From contig NZ_CP029797.1 of the NCBI RefSeq assembly GCF_003268595.1, positions 641,501-705,500 on the forward strand: a stretch of 64,000 nucleotides of DNA, in the 5' to 3' direction. Positions 53,464-63,290 of the stretch are shown piece after piece. This DNA is from Paraliobacillus zengyii. GTDB lineage: Bacteria > Bacillota > Bacilli > Bacillales > Amphibacillaceae. The position numbers were made by a program, and so were the translations under genes. The notes under the pieces were generated by a model. It searched no databases, was not told the DNA's origin, and saw only the letters and a program-made list of their open reading frames with translations. How positions within the stretch are numbered: the first letter of the stretch is position 1; every line of letters begins with the position of its first letter.

Positions 53464-54231
53464 ATGAAAAAATACAAAGGTTTTTTAATCGATTTAGATG
53501 GAACTGTTTATAAAGGAACTGAAAAAATTGACGAAGCAATTCAATTTGTTAAAGAATTAGAAAAACGTAATTTACCATACTTATTTTTGACTAATAATTC
53601 TACAAAACATCCAAGAGATGTTGCACAAAAACTACAGGATATGGATGTTCCAGCAACAACTGAACATGTTTTTACAACGAGTATGGCAACAGCGACATAT
53701 GTCGCTGAAATAAAACCAGGGGCACGTGTATACCCAATAGGTGAAGAGGGTTTGCATCTTGCTTTAGAAGAGCAAGGTTTAATAATTGCGAATGAAGCTG
53801 TCGACTTCGTTGTAATGGGCTTAGATCGAGCCATTACATATGAAAAATTAGCAATTGGTGCTTTAGAAATAAGAAATGGTGCTGCTTTTATTGCGACAAA
53901 TGGAGATGTTGCTTTACCATCTGAACGAGGTTTTTTACCAGGGGCAGGTTCGCTAATTTCCGTTTTATCAGTAACAACAGGTGTAGAACCAAAATTTATA
54001 GGTAAACCTGAGGGGATTATTGTGGAACAGGCGTTAGAAGTTTTAGGAACAACTAAAGAAGAAACCATTATGATTGGTGATAATTATGCTACTGATATTT
54101 TAGCTGGAATTAATGCCGGCATCGATTCGTTATTGGTTCATACTGGCGTGACAACAAAAGAAGATTTAGTTAAAATTCCAGTTAAGCCTACATATACAAT
54201 TGGTAGTTTATCTGAATGGACATTAGAATAA
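53464..54231 (+). CDS. yutF: HAD-family phosphatase, YutF type
   Basis: A 255-residue HAD hydrolase of the NagD-like (TIGR01457) group. Motif I is FLIDLDGTVYKG with the nucleophile Asp, motif II LFLTNNSTK, and motif IV MIGDNYATDILAG. It is similar along its whole length to YutF from Bacillus as I remember it. The substrate is a small phosphorylated metabolite. It precedes the PC4-like gene by 33 bases and is likely co-transcribed with it. CGGAGG lies before the ATG. Confidence 0.92.
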   Translation: MKKYKGFLIDLDGTVYKGTEKIDEAIQFVKELEKRNLPYLFLTNNSTKHPRDVAQKLQDMDVPATTEHVFTTSMATATYVAEIKPGARVYPIGEEGLHLALEEQGLIIANEAVDFVVMGLDRAITYEKLAIGALEIRNGAAFIATNGDVALPSERGFLPGAGSLISVLSVTTGVEPKFIGKPEGIIVEQALEVLGTTKEETIMIGDNYATDILAGINAGIDSLLVHTGVTTKEDLVKIPVKPTYTIGSLSEWTLE

Positions 54232-54264
54232 ATAGTTCGGATTTTTCTAGGAGAGGTGAGGTAG

Positions 54265-54480
54265 ATGGCAGATTTAAATTATGAAATTATTGAAACGATT
54301 GGTGTAATATCTGAATCGGCTAAAGGGTGGAACAAAGAGCTGAACCTTGTTTCCTGGAATAAAAGAGAACCCAAATATGATTTACGTGATTGGTCTCCTG
54401 ATCACGTAAAGATGGGTAAAGGAATTACTTTGACGAAAGAAGAGATGGAAAGTCTTCGAGATTTACTTAATAAGGATTAA
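54265..54480 (+). CDS. YdbC-like PC4-type ssDNA-binding protein
   Basis: A 71-residue protein with the compact PC4/YdbC fold: EIIETIGVISESAKGWNKELNLVSWN, then YDLRDWSPDHVKMGKGITLTKEE and a C-terminal helix. Related proteins bind single-stranded nucleic acid as dimers. It follows yutF, with GGAGAGGTG before the ATG. Function in the cell is not established. Confidence 0.85.
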   Translation: MADLNYEIIETIGVISESAKGWNKELNLVSWNKREPKYDLRDWSPDHVKMGKGITLTKEEMESLRDLLNKD

Positions 54481-54561
54481 ATATTTATTAAGCTTTGGTA
54501 AGCATCATTGCGTTTCATCTTACGAACTTGATGATAAAAGCAATGTAACTTAGCGCGTTTG

Positions 54562-54625
54562 AAATATACTGCTGTTCCCACGGAAAGTGAAACTATTTGC
54601 TGACGTAGCGAGTAAGACCAGAACG
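54562..54625. repeat. Dispersed intergenic repeat, degenerate copy C
   Basis: It contains CTGTTCCCACGGAAAGTGAAA followed by TTTGCTGACGTAGCG, like the right ends of copies A and B (CCACGGAAAGGGAA and TTTACTGACGTAGCG in copy A). The left half is missing or too diverged to see. Confidence 0.6.
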
Positions 54626-54787
54626 TTACGTCGGAGTCTATAGTTGTTTCGTAATATACTACAATCTTTTAGAAAGCAGCCTCTTCTTAGGATTGTCAAG
54701 CAATATGACAGCTATTCGCTAAGCTTAAAACAGTCAACGAGTAGCACTTATGTTTTGTGAGAAAGTTGAGGATTTGGTTAAACGGAA

Positions 54788-54823
54788 GAAAAGCTTGGAC
54801 TATTTTTTAGTCCAAGCTTTTTC
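54788..54823. terminator. Bidirectional terminator next to mreBH
   Basis: GAAAAGCTTGGACTA (54788-54802) pairs with TAGTCCAAGCTTTTTC (54808-54823), with T-runs on both strands. Confidence 0.9.
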
Positions 54824-54833
54824 TTTCATTAGA

Positions 54834-55841
54834 TTACTTTACGGCCTTTTGCAACTTGTTTATCATTTTTAATGAGCGTCCTGTTCCAATTGCTACTGAT
54901 TCCAAAGGATTTGGTGCAAGATGTACAGGTACGTGGACTTCTTTTTCAAGCCATTCTTGCATACCATGTAATAATGCACCACCACCAGTGATTGTAACAC
55001 CGCGATCAACAATGTCTCCACTTAATTCTGGAGGACAACTTTCTAAGGTAGCATGTATTGTCGCTAAAATAGATTCTAATGATTCACGTATTGCTTCTTG
55101 TACTTGTGTGGAGGTTACAGTGATAACTCTAGGCAATCCTGTCACAAGGTCACGGCCTCTAACTTCCATTGATTCCTCTTTATGGTCAATTAAAGCATGT
55201 CCAATTTCTATTTTTACATTTTCAGCAGTTCGTACACCAATTAATATATTGAATTTCCGACGGATGTATTGAATGATTTCCTCATCCATTCTATCCCCAC
55301 CTGTTCGGACAGATCGACATGAAACCACGCCGCCAAAAGAGATTATAGCAACTTCACTCGTTCCTCCACCGATATCGACAATAACACTTGCAATTGGTTC
55401 CTCAACTGGCAGGTCAGCACCAATTGCAGCTGCGATAGGCTCTTCAATTATATGAACTTCTTTAGCCCCATAGCTCTTGACGGCATTATGAATGGCACGA
55501 CGTTCAACTGAGGTACTACCTGAAGGAGTGCAAACCACAATAGTAGGTTTACGCATGGATACACCAGCCACTTTGCTTACTTTCTTTAAAATTTCTTTTA
55601 ATAATTGTGCCGTAATATCATAATCTGCTATTACGCCATCCTTCAAAGGCCGAATGGGTACAATATTTCTTGGTGTTTTACCGACCATTTCCTTTGCTTC
55701 TTTGCCAACAGCTATTACTTGATTATTTCTAGTATCAATAGCTACCACGGAGGGTTCATTTAAAACAATTCCTTTTGATTTCGTATAAACCAATATATTC
55801 GCAGTACCTAAGTCAATTCCAATTTCTGCATTTGAAAACAT
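54834..55841 (-). CDS. mreBH: Actin-like cell-shape protein MreBH
   Basis: A 335-residue MreB-family protein. It has the phosphate-1 loop [15 protein letters not shown], the connect and phosphate-2 segments ([16 protein letters not shown]), and the adenosine motif [11 protein letters not shown]. Its length and its end ([19 protein letters not shown]) match MreBH rather than MreB or Mbl, as I recall these from Bacillus. It forms filaments under the membrane and guides lateral wall synthesis and hydrolases. It stands alone. Confidence 0.9.
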   Translation of the reverse strand: MFSNAEIGIDLGTANILVYTKSKGIVLNEPSVVAIDTRNNQVIAVGKEAKEMVGKTPRNIVPIRPLKDGVIADYDITAQLLKEILKKVSKVAGVSMRKPTIVVCTPSGSTSVERRAIHNAVKSYGAKEVHIIEEPIAAAIGADLPVEEPIASVIVDIGGGTSEVAIISFGGVVSCRSVRTGGDRMDEEIIQYIRRKFNILIGVRTAENVKIEIGHALIDHKEESMEVRGRDLVTGLPRVITVTSTQVQEAIRESLESILATIHATLESCPPELSGDIVDRGVTITGGGALLHGMQEWLEKEVHVPVHLAPNPLESVAIGTGRSLKMINKLQKAVK

Positions 55842-56054
55842 GATGTTCCTCCAATGATGTTTATATTACTATTCATAGTTATTCTCTTTAATTGCATTTT
55901 TTATGGGGGCTAAATCACATGTTTTTATATGAATTTTACTAAAGTGTCATCTAACCTCAATTTAGCTATTGTAACATCTAAGAAATTACATACAAACTAG
56001 GATGTTCTCTTATATAAAAAATAATATATAATAAGAATAAAGGATGTGAATAAA

Positions 56055-56693
56055 TTGAAATATCAAATTGTTTCTCTAAATATTGGACAACCCAAAGTTC
56101 GTGAATTACAAGGGAAAATGGTTGAAACTGGATTTATTAAGGAACGTGTTACGGAATCTATCTGGTTATCGAAAACAGGTTTTAATGGAGATGGTCAGGC
56201 TGATCTGAAAAATCACGGTGGGCTAGATAAAGCAATCCTGCTATATCCTTATGATCATTATGCTTTTTGGGAGGGAAAATATAATCGTAAATTTAATATC
56301 CCTGCCTTTGGTGAAAATCTAACAATCGAGGGATTAACGGAAGAAACAGTTTACATTGGTGATGAATTTGAGTTAGGTGAAGCAATTATTCAAGTTTCTC
56401 AACCACGACAACCTTGTTTTAAAATAGCTGGTGTACATCAATTAAAGGATATAACAGCTTTGGTTACTGAAACAGGTTATGGAGGTTATTATTGTCGGGT
56501 GATCAAGGAAGGTTATGTTTCTTCTAAAGATACTTTAAAATTCAAAAAGAAATATAAAAGGGAATTCTCAATTAAGAGCGTACATAATCTTTTATTCCAC
56601 GATCGTGAAAACCAACATGCTATGAAAGAGTTGTTGCAGGTTGATTCACTAGCAAACAGTGTTAAGCGTACATTGAGTAAACGTATAAAATAA
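56055..56693 (+). CDS. MOSC domain protein (YiiM-like)
   Basis: A protein of 212 residues with a beta-strand-rich MOSC domain. WLSKTGFNGDGQADLKNHGG, AFGENLTIEGLTEETVYIGDEF and the conserved Cys region VSQPRQPCFKIAG are visible, followed by a YiiM-type C-terminal helix region. TTG 56055 is preferred, as AAAGGA lies ten bases before it; GTG 56046 overlaps that site. Relatives reduce N-hydroxylated compounds with a molybdenum cofactor, or sulfurate molybdoenzymes. Confidence 0.83.
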   Translation: MKYQIVSLNIGQPKVRELQGKMVETGFIKERVTESIWLSKTGFNGDGQADLKNHGGLDKAILLYPYDHYAFWEGKYNRKFNIPAFGENLTIEGLTEETVYIGDEFELGEAIIQVSQPRQPCFKIAGVHQLKDITALVTETGYGGYYCRVIKEGYVSSKDTLKFKKKYKREFSIKSVHNLLFHDRENQHAMKELLQVDSLANSVKRTLSKRIK

Positions 56694-56846
56694 GTTGAAA
56701 ATGGTCTTAACCCATGAATAATATGAATAATATGAATTATCTGATAACTAATTCTATTAATAAAATTATAGAAGCTTTTTTTTCTGACAGACTTTATGTA
56801 TACTTAAACAATAGGAATTACATAAATTGAGATAAAAGGTGAAAAT

Positions 56847-59018
56847 ATGACAATATACCCTGTAGACAATGTTTCCATTTATCAAAAGTTAGAGACCTTA
56901 ATTGAACAGCTTCAAGCTACATCAAATAAGGAAGATATAAAAGAAATCGCACTAAAAATAGAAACGTATTTAAAAACAGGTATACAAAAAACACAAGCGT
57001 TAAATGGAGCTGTTAGTGAAGCATTCCGACTGATGATCATTGATCAGAAAGGTTACATTACATACATTGATGATGATTTTTGTGAACAGCTTGGCTATGA
57101 GAAGGAAGAATTGTTATACCATCATTATCGGACGCTTCATGCTGGTGTCCATGATGCATCTTTTTATGAGAGTATGTGGATTACAGTTGAATCAGGCAAG
57201 GTATGGCAAGGGGATATCTGTACAGAAACAAAGAAGGGTGCGATGGTTTGGTACCGGACGAAATTAGTACCACTAGTTGATCCGACAAACCACACAAAAA
57301 CGTTTGCTGTATTTCGTACATATATTGATGATATAAAAAAAGATGAAACACAGCTGGTTGAAGCTTTAAATGATGATTATCATAAGGTTTTTCAACAATT
57401 GATGAACTTAGTTTTTCGTGTTCAAAAAAACAAACAATCTGGAGAATATCGTTTTTCATTAATTGAAGGAAAATTAACAAAAAAATTAGCTATTTATAAT
57501 GACTATACATACGATCAACCATTAGATGCTGTTTTTGGAACTACTGATCATGAATGTATTATAGAAAAATTTGATCGTGTTTATGCTGGAGAAGAAGTTA
57601 CTTTTAAACATCAACATGGATCGCTTTATCTTTATTCTATGCTTTCCCCAATCATGGAAAATGGTGAAGTTATTGAGGTAGTAGGATCTTCAGTTGATAT
57701 TACCTCATTAGAAGAAGCAGAACAGCAAATAAGACATTTAGCCTTTCACGATCCACTAACAGATTTACCAAATCGAAGTAAATTAAGAGAAGACATGAAA
57801 TCATTAGTAAAGAAGGCAGAACAGTCAAGTTCTTTTGCAGTCTTGTATTGTGATATCGATCGACTCAAGTACATAAATGATACGTTAGGTGAATTTATTG
57901 GAGATCAAGTAATCCAAACGATTGCCAAGCGGTTGGAAAATACAATAGATGATAAAGGTAAACTATATCGTTTTGGTGGAGATGAGTTTGTTGCTTTAAT
58001 AGAAGGCTCAAAAACTGAGATCAATTTAATGAGTAAAGCATTATTGAACCAAATAAAACAGCCACTAACACTTCATGGTAATGAGTTTTTTGTAACTTGC
58101 TCTATCGGTATAAGTTTCTTTGGCGACGATGCAACAACTGCAGATGAGTTAATGAATCATGCAAGTATTGCTGTTCATTATTGCAAAGTCAATGGTAGAA
58201 ACAGTCGTTTAGTGTATACGCCGAGTATGGATGAAATGTATAATGATATTCTTCTCATGGAGGGTGAAATTCGCAAAGCATTATATCATGATGATTTTCA
58301 GTTATACTATCAACCGCAAATTAATGTGGAAACAGGGGAAGTAATAGCTTTAGAGGCATTAATTCGGTGGTCTCATAAAGAAAAGGGGTTTATACCACCT
58401 AGTGAATTTATTCCTCTTGCTGAAGAAATTGGTGTAATAATACAACTAGGGGAATGGGTAGTTCGACAAGCATGCATGCAACATGTTAAATGGGTTGAAA
58501 AAGGTTATAAGCCCGTTCGAATTGCAGTAAATGTATCTGCAATTGAATTGCAACGATTTGATTTTGCTGATCAAGTAGCCATGATAATTCAGCAAACGAA
58601 TATGGATCCAAATTACTTAGAAATTGAAATAACGGAAAATAGTGTGATGCAGAATACGGAAGATTGTATTAAAACAATGAATACATTACGTGCTATGGGG
58701 ATTTCGTTATCAATTGATGACTTTGGAACAGGTTATTCATCATTTGGTTATCTGCGGAAATTCCCAATCAACTATTTGAAAATAGACCAATCATTTGTCA
58801 AAAATGCATTGACTGAATCTAGCAGTGCGGAAATTATTAAAGCAATGATTCAAATTGCACACACTTTTGGTTTAAAAGTTGTTGCAGAAGGTGTAGAAGA
58901 ACAAAAAGTGCTAGATCTATTACAGAATCAAGAATGTGATTATTATCAAGGTTACTTCTTTAGTAAACCAGTACCAGCTGATGCACTTGAAAGATTGTTA
59001 TATAAAAAAACTTCTTAG
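56847..59018 (+). CDS. PAS-GGDEF-EAL cyclic di-GMP signalling protein
   Basis: A 723-residue cytoplasmic protein. PAS-like regions lie at about 50-165 and 180-285, followed by a GGDEF domain (LTDLPNRSKLRED to about 455) with intact RFGGDEF and an EAL domain (about 470-718) with EALIRW, NVSAIELQR, EITENSVMQ, DDFGTGYSS and AEGVEEQ. All catalytic residues I can check are present, so it may make, degrade or switch cyclic di-GMP. There are no membrane helices. It is a single gene between a MOSC gene and a terminator. The signal sensed by PAS is unknown. Confidence 0.92.
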   Translation: MTIYPVDNVSIYQKLETLIEQLQATSNKEDIKEIALKIETYLKTGIQKTQALNGAVSEAFRLMIIDQKGYITYIDDDFCEQLGYEKEELLYHHYRTLHAGVHDASFYESMWITVESGKVWQGDICTETKKGAMVWYRTKLVPLVDPTNHTKTFAVFRTYIDDIKKDETQLVEALNDDYHKVFQQLMNLVFRVQKNKQSGEYRFSLIEGKLTKKLAIYNDYTYDQPLDAVFGTTDHECIIEKFDRVYAGEEVTFKHQHGSLYLYSMLSPIMENGEVIEVVGSSVDITSLEEAEQQIRHLAFHDPLTDLPNRSKLREDMKSLVKKAEQSSSFAVLYCDIDRLKYINDTLGEFIGDQVIQTIAKRLENTIDDKGKLYRFGGDEFVALIEGSKTEINLMSKALLNQIKQPLTLHGNEFFVTCSIGISFFGDDATTADELMNHASIAVHYCKVNGRNSRLVYTPSMDEMYNDILLMEGEIRKALYHDDFQLYYQPQINVETGEVIALEALIRWSHKEKGFIPPSEFIPLAEEIGVIIQLGEWVVRQACMQHVKWVEKGYKPVRIAVNVSAIELQRFDFADQVAMIIQQTNMDPNYLEIEITENSVMQNTEDCIKTMNTLRAMGISLSIDDFGTGYSSFGYLRKFPINYLKIDQSFVKNALTESSSAEIIKAMIQIAHTFGLKVVAEGVEEQKVLDLLQNQECDYYQGYFFSKPVPADALERLLYKKTS

Positions 59019-59062
59019 TCATATACATATTCAACCAAAAAAACATTTTAAAATATCTTAGA

Positions 59063-59108
59063 TTAAACAAATCCCTCATCCTACTAGTAGGATGAGGGAT
59101 TTGTTTAA
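59063..59108. terminator. Bidirectional terminator, perfect 46-bp palindrome
   Basis: The sequence 59063-59108 is fully self-complementary around ACTAGT, with the arms CCCTCATCCTA/TAGGATGAGGG flanked by A- and T-runs. It ends both the GGDEF-EAL gene and the symporter gene. Confidence 0.9.
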
Positions 59109-60464
59109 TTACATATTTACTGTTTGTTTTTTGGTTCTTTTCTCTTCCTTGATAATTTTTAAGAAATGTTTTGTTTCTGCTATAACAACTCCAGATAATC
59201 CAAGCAATCCAATCAAGTTAGGGAATGCCATTAATCCATTCATTATATCTGCAATACCAAAAACCACATCTAAGCTAGCAATTGATCCGACAAATACAAA
59301 GACGATAAATGCTATCCGATAATAAGTAATAGCATTATCGTTAAACAAATAGCTAAAACATTTTTCGCCATAGTAGGACCATCCTACAAGAGTAGAAAAA
59401 GCAAAAAATATTATACCAATTGTAACAATATAGCCACCTGCAGAACCTAGAAATGCTTCAAAAGATGCAGAAGTTAAGTCACCACCTTCTAAGCCAGTCA
59501 TATAGAGGTCTCCCATCACAATTGTTACACCTGTAATAGTACAAACAATAATAGTATCTATGAACACCTGTGTCATCGATACAAGTGCTTGGCGTCCAGG
59601 ATAGTCTGTTTTTGCTGCCGCAGCCGCAATGGGTGCTGATCCAAGACCTGCTTCGTTTGAGAATACACCACGTGCAACACCATAACGTATAACTGAACCT
59701 AAAATACCACCACCTAGCGCACTTCCTGTGAATGCATCATTAAAGATAACTTGAAAAGCACTGGGAATTAGTTCGAAATTTAAGATCATAATAATTAGTC
59801 CACCAATTACATAGAAAAGTGCCATAATAGGTACAAAAAATGCGGTAACTCGACCAATACTTTTAATGCCACCTAATATAACTAAACTAGTAAGAGCTAC
59901 AAGAATGATTCCAGTTACCCAAGTTGGCATATTGAATGTTGTTTCTACAGCGCTAGCAACAGATTGAGCCTGCACCATGTTGCCAATTCCAAAAGCGGCA
60001 ATTGATCCAAAAATAGCAAATAAAACACCTAGCCATTTCATTTTCAATCCGTGTTCAAGGTAATACATTGGTCCGCCTGACATTTCGCCTTTACTGTTGG
60101 TGGTCCGATATTTTACTGCCAAGAGTGCTTCGGCATACTTGGTTGTCATACCAAATACAGCAGTGATCCACATCCAAAATACTGCTCCTGGTCCACCGAG
60201 TACAATTGCAGTTGCTACACCAACAATATTACCAGTTCCGATCGTAGCGGCCATTGCAGTTGACAACGCCTGATAGTGACTAATGTCACCCTTCTCATCT
60301 TTATTCTTTGAAGGAGAGAAAGCTAACTTTAATGCATAAGGTAATGCCCTTATTTGCAAAAATCCTAAGCGAAACGTTAAATAAATACCTGTTCCGACTA
60401 ATAGGATAAGTAAGGGTGGCCCCCAAACCCAACCGCTGATTTGATTGATTGTATCTAATAGCAA
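59109..60464 (-). CDS. Sodium:alanine symporter family protein (AGCS)
   Basis: A 451-residue transporter with about eleven helices. The N-terminal WGPPLLILLVGTGIYLTFRLGF, GTGNIVGVATAI, GPGAVFWMWITAVFGMTTKYAE and GVARGVFSNEAGLGSAPIAAAAAKTDYP are hallmark motifs of the alanine-or-glycine:cation symporter family (AlsT/YrbD type). It imports small amino acids with sodium. Alanine versus glutamine preference cannot be decided. It is a single gene. Confidence 0.93.
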   Translation of the reverse strand: MLLDTINQISGWVWGPPLLILLVGTGIYLTFRLGFLQIRALPYALKLAFSPSKNKDEKGDISHYQALSTAMAATIGTGNIVGVATAIVLGGPGAVFWMWITAVFGMTTKYAEALLAVKYRTTNSKGEMSGGPMYYLEHGLKMKWLGVLFAIFGSIAAFGIGNMVQAQSVASAVETTFNMPTWVTGIILVALTSLVILGGIKSIGRVTAFFVPIMALFYVIGGLIIMILNFELIPSAFQVIFNDAFTGSALGGGILGSVIRYGVARGVFSNEAGLGSAPIAAAAAKTDYPGRQALVSMTQVFIDTIIVCTITGVTIVMGDLYMTGLEGGDLTSASFEAFLGSAGGYIVTIGIIFFAFSTLVGWSYYGEKCFSYLFNDNAITYYRIAFIVFVFVGSIASLDVVFGIADIMNGLMAFPNLIGLLGLSGVVIAETKHFLKIIKEEKRTKKQTVNM

Positions 60465-60632
60465 ATTATTTTCCTCCTTTTCTTTACTGTTTAAATTTTC
60501 TGAAATTTTAGAACGAAAGTCAATAGGTATTTTTGTCGAATTAAACTTTCTTCTATAATTAGGTAAAATTTTAAAAAAACGATATAGTTGCGTATAATAG
60601 GAGTAAATCTAATCGATTGGTGGTATATAAAA

Positions 60633-61115
60633 ATGATAAAGGTTTTATTTGTTTGTTTAGGAAACATTTGCAGGTCGCCAATGGCGGAAGCTTTTTTTCG
60701 TGATTTAGTTGAAAAAGAAGGACTGGCCAACCAATTTATAATAGATTCAGCAGGAATCGGTGCATGGCATGTTGGGCTACCACCACATGAGGGGACAAGA
60801 AAAATGTTGGATGAAAAGCAAATTTCTTATCATGGAATGAAAGCTAGACAGGTTTCTGAAGCTGATTGGCAAGAATTTGATTATATTATTGCGATGGATG
60901 AGCAGAATATTCATGACTTGGAAGAAATAAAGAAGAATGCTGAGGGAGTTAAAGTTGCCAAGTTAATGGACTATGTTGATGCGGCAAAGGAAAGAAATGT
61001 ACCAGATCCATATTTCACGAAGAAATTTGATTACACATATCAGTTAGTAGAAAGTGGTTGTGAGGCTTTGTTAAAAGCAATTAAACAAGAAAAACAAATA
61101 AAAGGGGCGTTATAA
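60633..61115 (+). CDS. yfkJ: Low-molecular-weight protein-tyrosine phosphatase, YfkJ type
   Basis: A 160-residue phosphatase with the P-loop VCLGNICRSP (Cys-x5-Arg), the conserved DSAG near residue 45, and the general acid in VPDPYFT. ATG 60633 is used, since the longer frame starts before any ribosome binding site. It ends exactly where the next gene begins and is similar to YfkJ. Order and partners match the yfkJ-yfkI-yfkH cluster of Bacillus. Confidence 0.92.
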   Translation: MIKVLFVCLGNICRSPMAEAFFRDLVEKEGLANQFIIDSAGIGAWHVGLPPHEGTRKMLDEKQISYHGMKARQVSEADWQEFDYIIAMDEQNIHDLEEIKKNAEGVKVAKLMDYVDAAKERNVPDPYFTKKFDYTYQLVESGCEALLKAIKQEKQIKGAL

Positions 61116-61400
61116 ATGGCAAAAGGATTAATGTATAAAGGTATGTTGTTAGGTGCGATTGTAGGAGGATCAATAACTTTATTAGACCGTACTACACGAA
61201 AAGAAGTGATAACTGGACTAAAGAAAACAAAAAATAAAACATTTTATTATCTAAATCATCCATCAGTTTATATGGGTAATTTGCGAATGCAATGTGAATC
61301 TGCTACAAATACACTTTTAGATGGTATGAATACGACAATCAAACTAATTAACAAAGTTCAAGAAACGCTGGAGGAAACAGAAAATAAATCAGTAAAATAG
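61116..61400 (+). CDS. YtxH/YfkI-like small protein
   Basis: A 94-residue protein with an N-terminal glycine-rich hydrophobic segment (YKGMLLGAIVGGSITLLD) followed by a basic and helical region. This resembles YtxH-type stress proteins and by position the small YfkI. It starts directly after the phosphatase stop and precedes a YihY gene by 14 bases, so the three form an operon. Function is unknown. Confidence 0.75.
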   Translation: MAKGLMYKGMLLGAIVGGSITLLDRTTRKEVITGLKKTKNKTFYYLNHPSVYMGNLRMQCESATNTLLDGMNTTIKLINKVQETLEETENKSVK

Positions 61401-61414
61401 ATGGTGGGGATAAT

Positions 61415-62239
61415 GTGCAAAATATAATCACATTCGCAAAACAATTATTCAAACGATTTAATGATGATGATGTTATTGGCCTATCCGCACAGTTAGCATA
61501 TTTCTTTTTATTATCTTTATTTCCGTTTTTGATATTTTTAGTTACCTTAATAGGTTATTTACCATTAGATTACCAGGATATACTAAACTTTATGGCAACG
61601 TATCTACCTGCTGGAACTTTTGAACTTATTGAAGATAATATCGAACAGATCGTTAATCAAAGAAATGGTGGTTTGTTGTCTATTGGTATTATTGGTACGT
61701 TATGGTCTGCTTCAAATGGAACCAATGCTATAATGAATGCTTTTAATAAAGCTTATGATGTGGAAGAAAACCGTTCATTTATTGTCTCGCGTCTGATAGC
61801 GATTGTTTTATTGTTGGCAATGTTGTTAGTTATTATTGTTGCTTTTCTATTACCGATATTTGGTAAGGCGATAGGAGTATATGTATTTTCGTTTGTTGGG
61901 ATATCAGGTGGATTCCTAGAAGTTTGGGATGCCTTGAGATGGATTATCTCTTCAATGGTTTTCTTTATTGTGTTTTTAGCTTTATATATGTTAGCACCTA
62001 ATAAACGTATTCATATAAAAGATGCTGTAATTGGAGCGTTATTCGCAACTATAGGTTGGCAAATGGTTTCTTTAGGGTTCTCGTACTATGTAAGTACAAT
62101 AGGAAATTATTCAGCTGCATACGGTAGTCTTGGTGGTGTTATTGTTTTAATGATTTGGTTCTTTATTTCAGGGGTTATTATTATTACTGGTGGAGAGATT
62201 AATGCAATATTAAAACGAAGAAGAGGAGAGAAGAGCTGA
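61415..62239 (+). CDS. YihY/BrkB family membrane protein (YfkH-like)
   Basis: A 274-residue protein with about six helices of the YihY/virulence factor BrkB family: GLSAQLAYFFLLSLFPFLIFLV, WSASNGTNAIMNAFNKAYDVEE, YMLAPNKRIHIKDAVIGALFATIGW and YSAAYGSLGGVIVLMIW are typical. It was once misnamed ribonuclease BN. GTG 61415 has GGTGGGGAT before it. A terminator hairpin starts at its stop codon. Confidence 0.9.
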   Translation: MQNIITFAKQLFKRFNDDDVIGLSAQLAYFFLLSLFPFLIFLVTLIGYLPLDYQDILNFMATYLPAGTFELIEDNIEQIVNQRNGGLLSIGIIGTLWSASNGTNAIMNAFNKAYDVEENRSFIVSRLIAIVLLLAMLLVIIVAFLLPIFGKAIGVYVFSFVGISGGFLEVWDALRWIISSMVFFIVFLALYMLAPNKRIHIKDAVIGALFATIGWQMVSLGFSYYVSTIGNYSAAYGSLGGVIVLMIWFFISGVIIITGGEINAILKRRRGEKS

Positions 62240-62260
62240 TTAGTCAGCTCTTCTTTATTT
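62230..62260 (+). terminator. Terminator of the YfkJ-type operon
   Basis: GAAGAGCTGA (62230-62239) and TCAGCTCTTC (62243-62252) form a 10-bp stem followed by TTTATTT. The 5' arm includes the stop codon. Confidence 0.85.
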
Positions 62261-62402
62261 AAACGGAATCTAAAAACTAATTACGTATAGTACAGACGGA
62301 ATATTTTTTTATAACAGAAAGAATAATTATTGTAATAGTGGGAATAAACTGTTATATTTTTAATCAGGAAATAATTATAACAATAAAAAGTGAGGTATGT
62401 TT

Positions 62403-63278
62403 ATGTTTAAAAAGTGGTTTTTGTTAATAATGATAATGGGTTTAATGACCCTTACCGCATGTGGACTTTCAAATGGTGATGAAGATACATCAGAAAGTGT
62501 TCCATCTGAATCAACGGCTATTTGGGATGAAATTCAAGAAAAAGGTGAAATTGTCGCTGGAACATCTGGTACTTTAATTGCTGCATCTTATTACCCCGAA
62601 GAGTCAGAGGATGTATTAACAGGCTATGATGTTGAGGTTATGAGAGAAATCGGGAACCGACTTGATTTGGACGTAACTTTTGAAATTATGGGAATAGATA
62701 GCATGTTACCTGCTGTTAATAGTGGTCGTATTGATGTTGCAGTAAATGATATCGAAGCTACAGATACGCGCAAAGAACAATTTAACTTTTCAGAGCCATA
62801 CAAATATTCTTATTCAACAATGGTTGTAAGAAAAGATGATTATTCTGGAATTAACAGCTTAGAAGATTTAGAAGGTAAAAAAGCAGGTGGTGGAGCAACA
62901 ACAATCTACAGCCAAATTGCAGAGCACTTTGGTGCTGAAGTTGTCACATATGGAAATGCTCCAAATGAAGCGTACTTAAGAGATGTTAATAATGGAAGAA
63001 CAGATGTAATTGTTAATGATTATTATTTATCAAAGTTTGGTGTAGGTGCCTTTCCTGAATTTGATATCATGCTACATCCAAATTTAAAATTCCATCCGAC
63101 TGAACAGGCTGTTATAATGTCATTAGAAGCAACAACATTGCAAGAAAAGATTAATGAAGTTTTAGCAGAAATGCGTGAAGATGGAACGTTAACCGAATTA
63201 GCAACTGAGTTCTATGGAGAAGATGCCTCTCAAAAACCAGAAGGTGAAATTGAAGAAATTGAAGGTCTTGATTTGTAA
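62403..63278 (+). CDS. Amino-acid ABC transporter substrate-binding lipoprotein
   Basis: A 291-residue family 3 solute-binding protein. The signal ends in the lipobox LTAC (Cys about 19), then an acidic linker, then the domain with KGEIVAGTSG, LTGYDVEVMREIGNRLDLDVTF, VNDIEATDTRKEQFNFSEPY and the hinge region. ATG 62403 sits eight bases after GAGG; the ATG at 62397 is too close. It pairs with the permease gene 12 bases downstream and looks like YxeM/TcyA-type proteins for cystine or related compounds. The ligand is not proven. Confidence 0.88.
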   Translation: MFKKWFLLIMIMGLMTLTACGLSNGDEDTSESVPSESTAIWDEIQEKGEIVAGTSGTLIAASYYPEESEDVLTGYDVEVMREIGNRLDLDVTFEIMGIDSMLPAVNSGRIDVAVNDIEATDTRKEQFNFSEPYKYSYSTMVVRKDDYSGINSLEDLEGKKAGGGATTIYSQIAEHFGAEVVTYGNAPNEAYLRDVNNGRTDVIVNDYYLSKFGVGAFPEFDIMLHPNLKFHPTEQAVIMSLEATTLQEKINEVLAEMREDGTLTELATEFYGEDASQKPEGEIEEIEGLDL

Positions 63279-63290
63279 AGGAGTAGCTAA

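Larger units (their letters stand above)
54481..54833. other. 353-base intergenic region with degenerate repeat and terminator
   Basis: Apart from the partial repeat at 54562-54625 and the terminator at 54788-54823, nothing recognisable is seen and no gene-like frame is present. Confidence 0.6.

Noticed and set aside
53541..54068. 175-codon frame antisense to yutF
   Set aside because: It is fully inside the well-supported yutF gene on the other strand, has no ribosome binding site and gives a low-complexity Ser/Pro/Lys-rich product.
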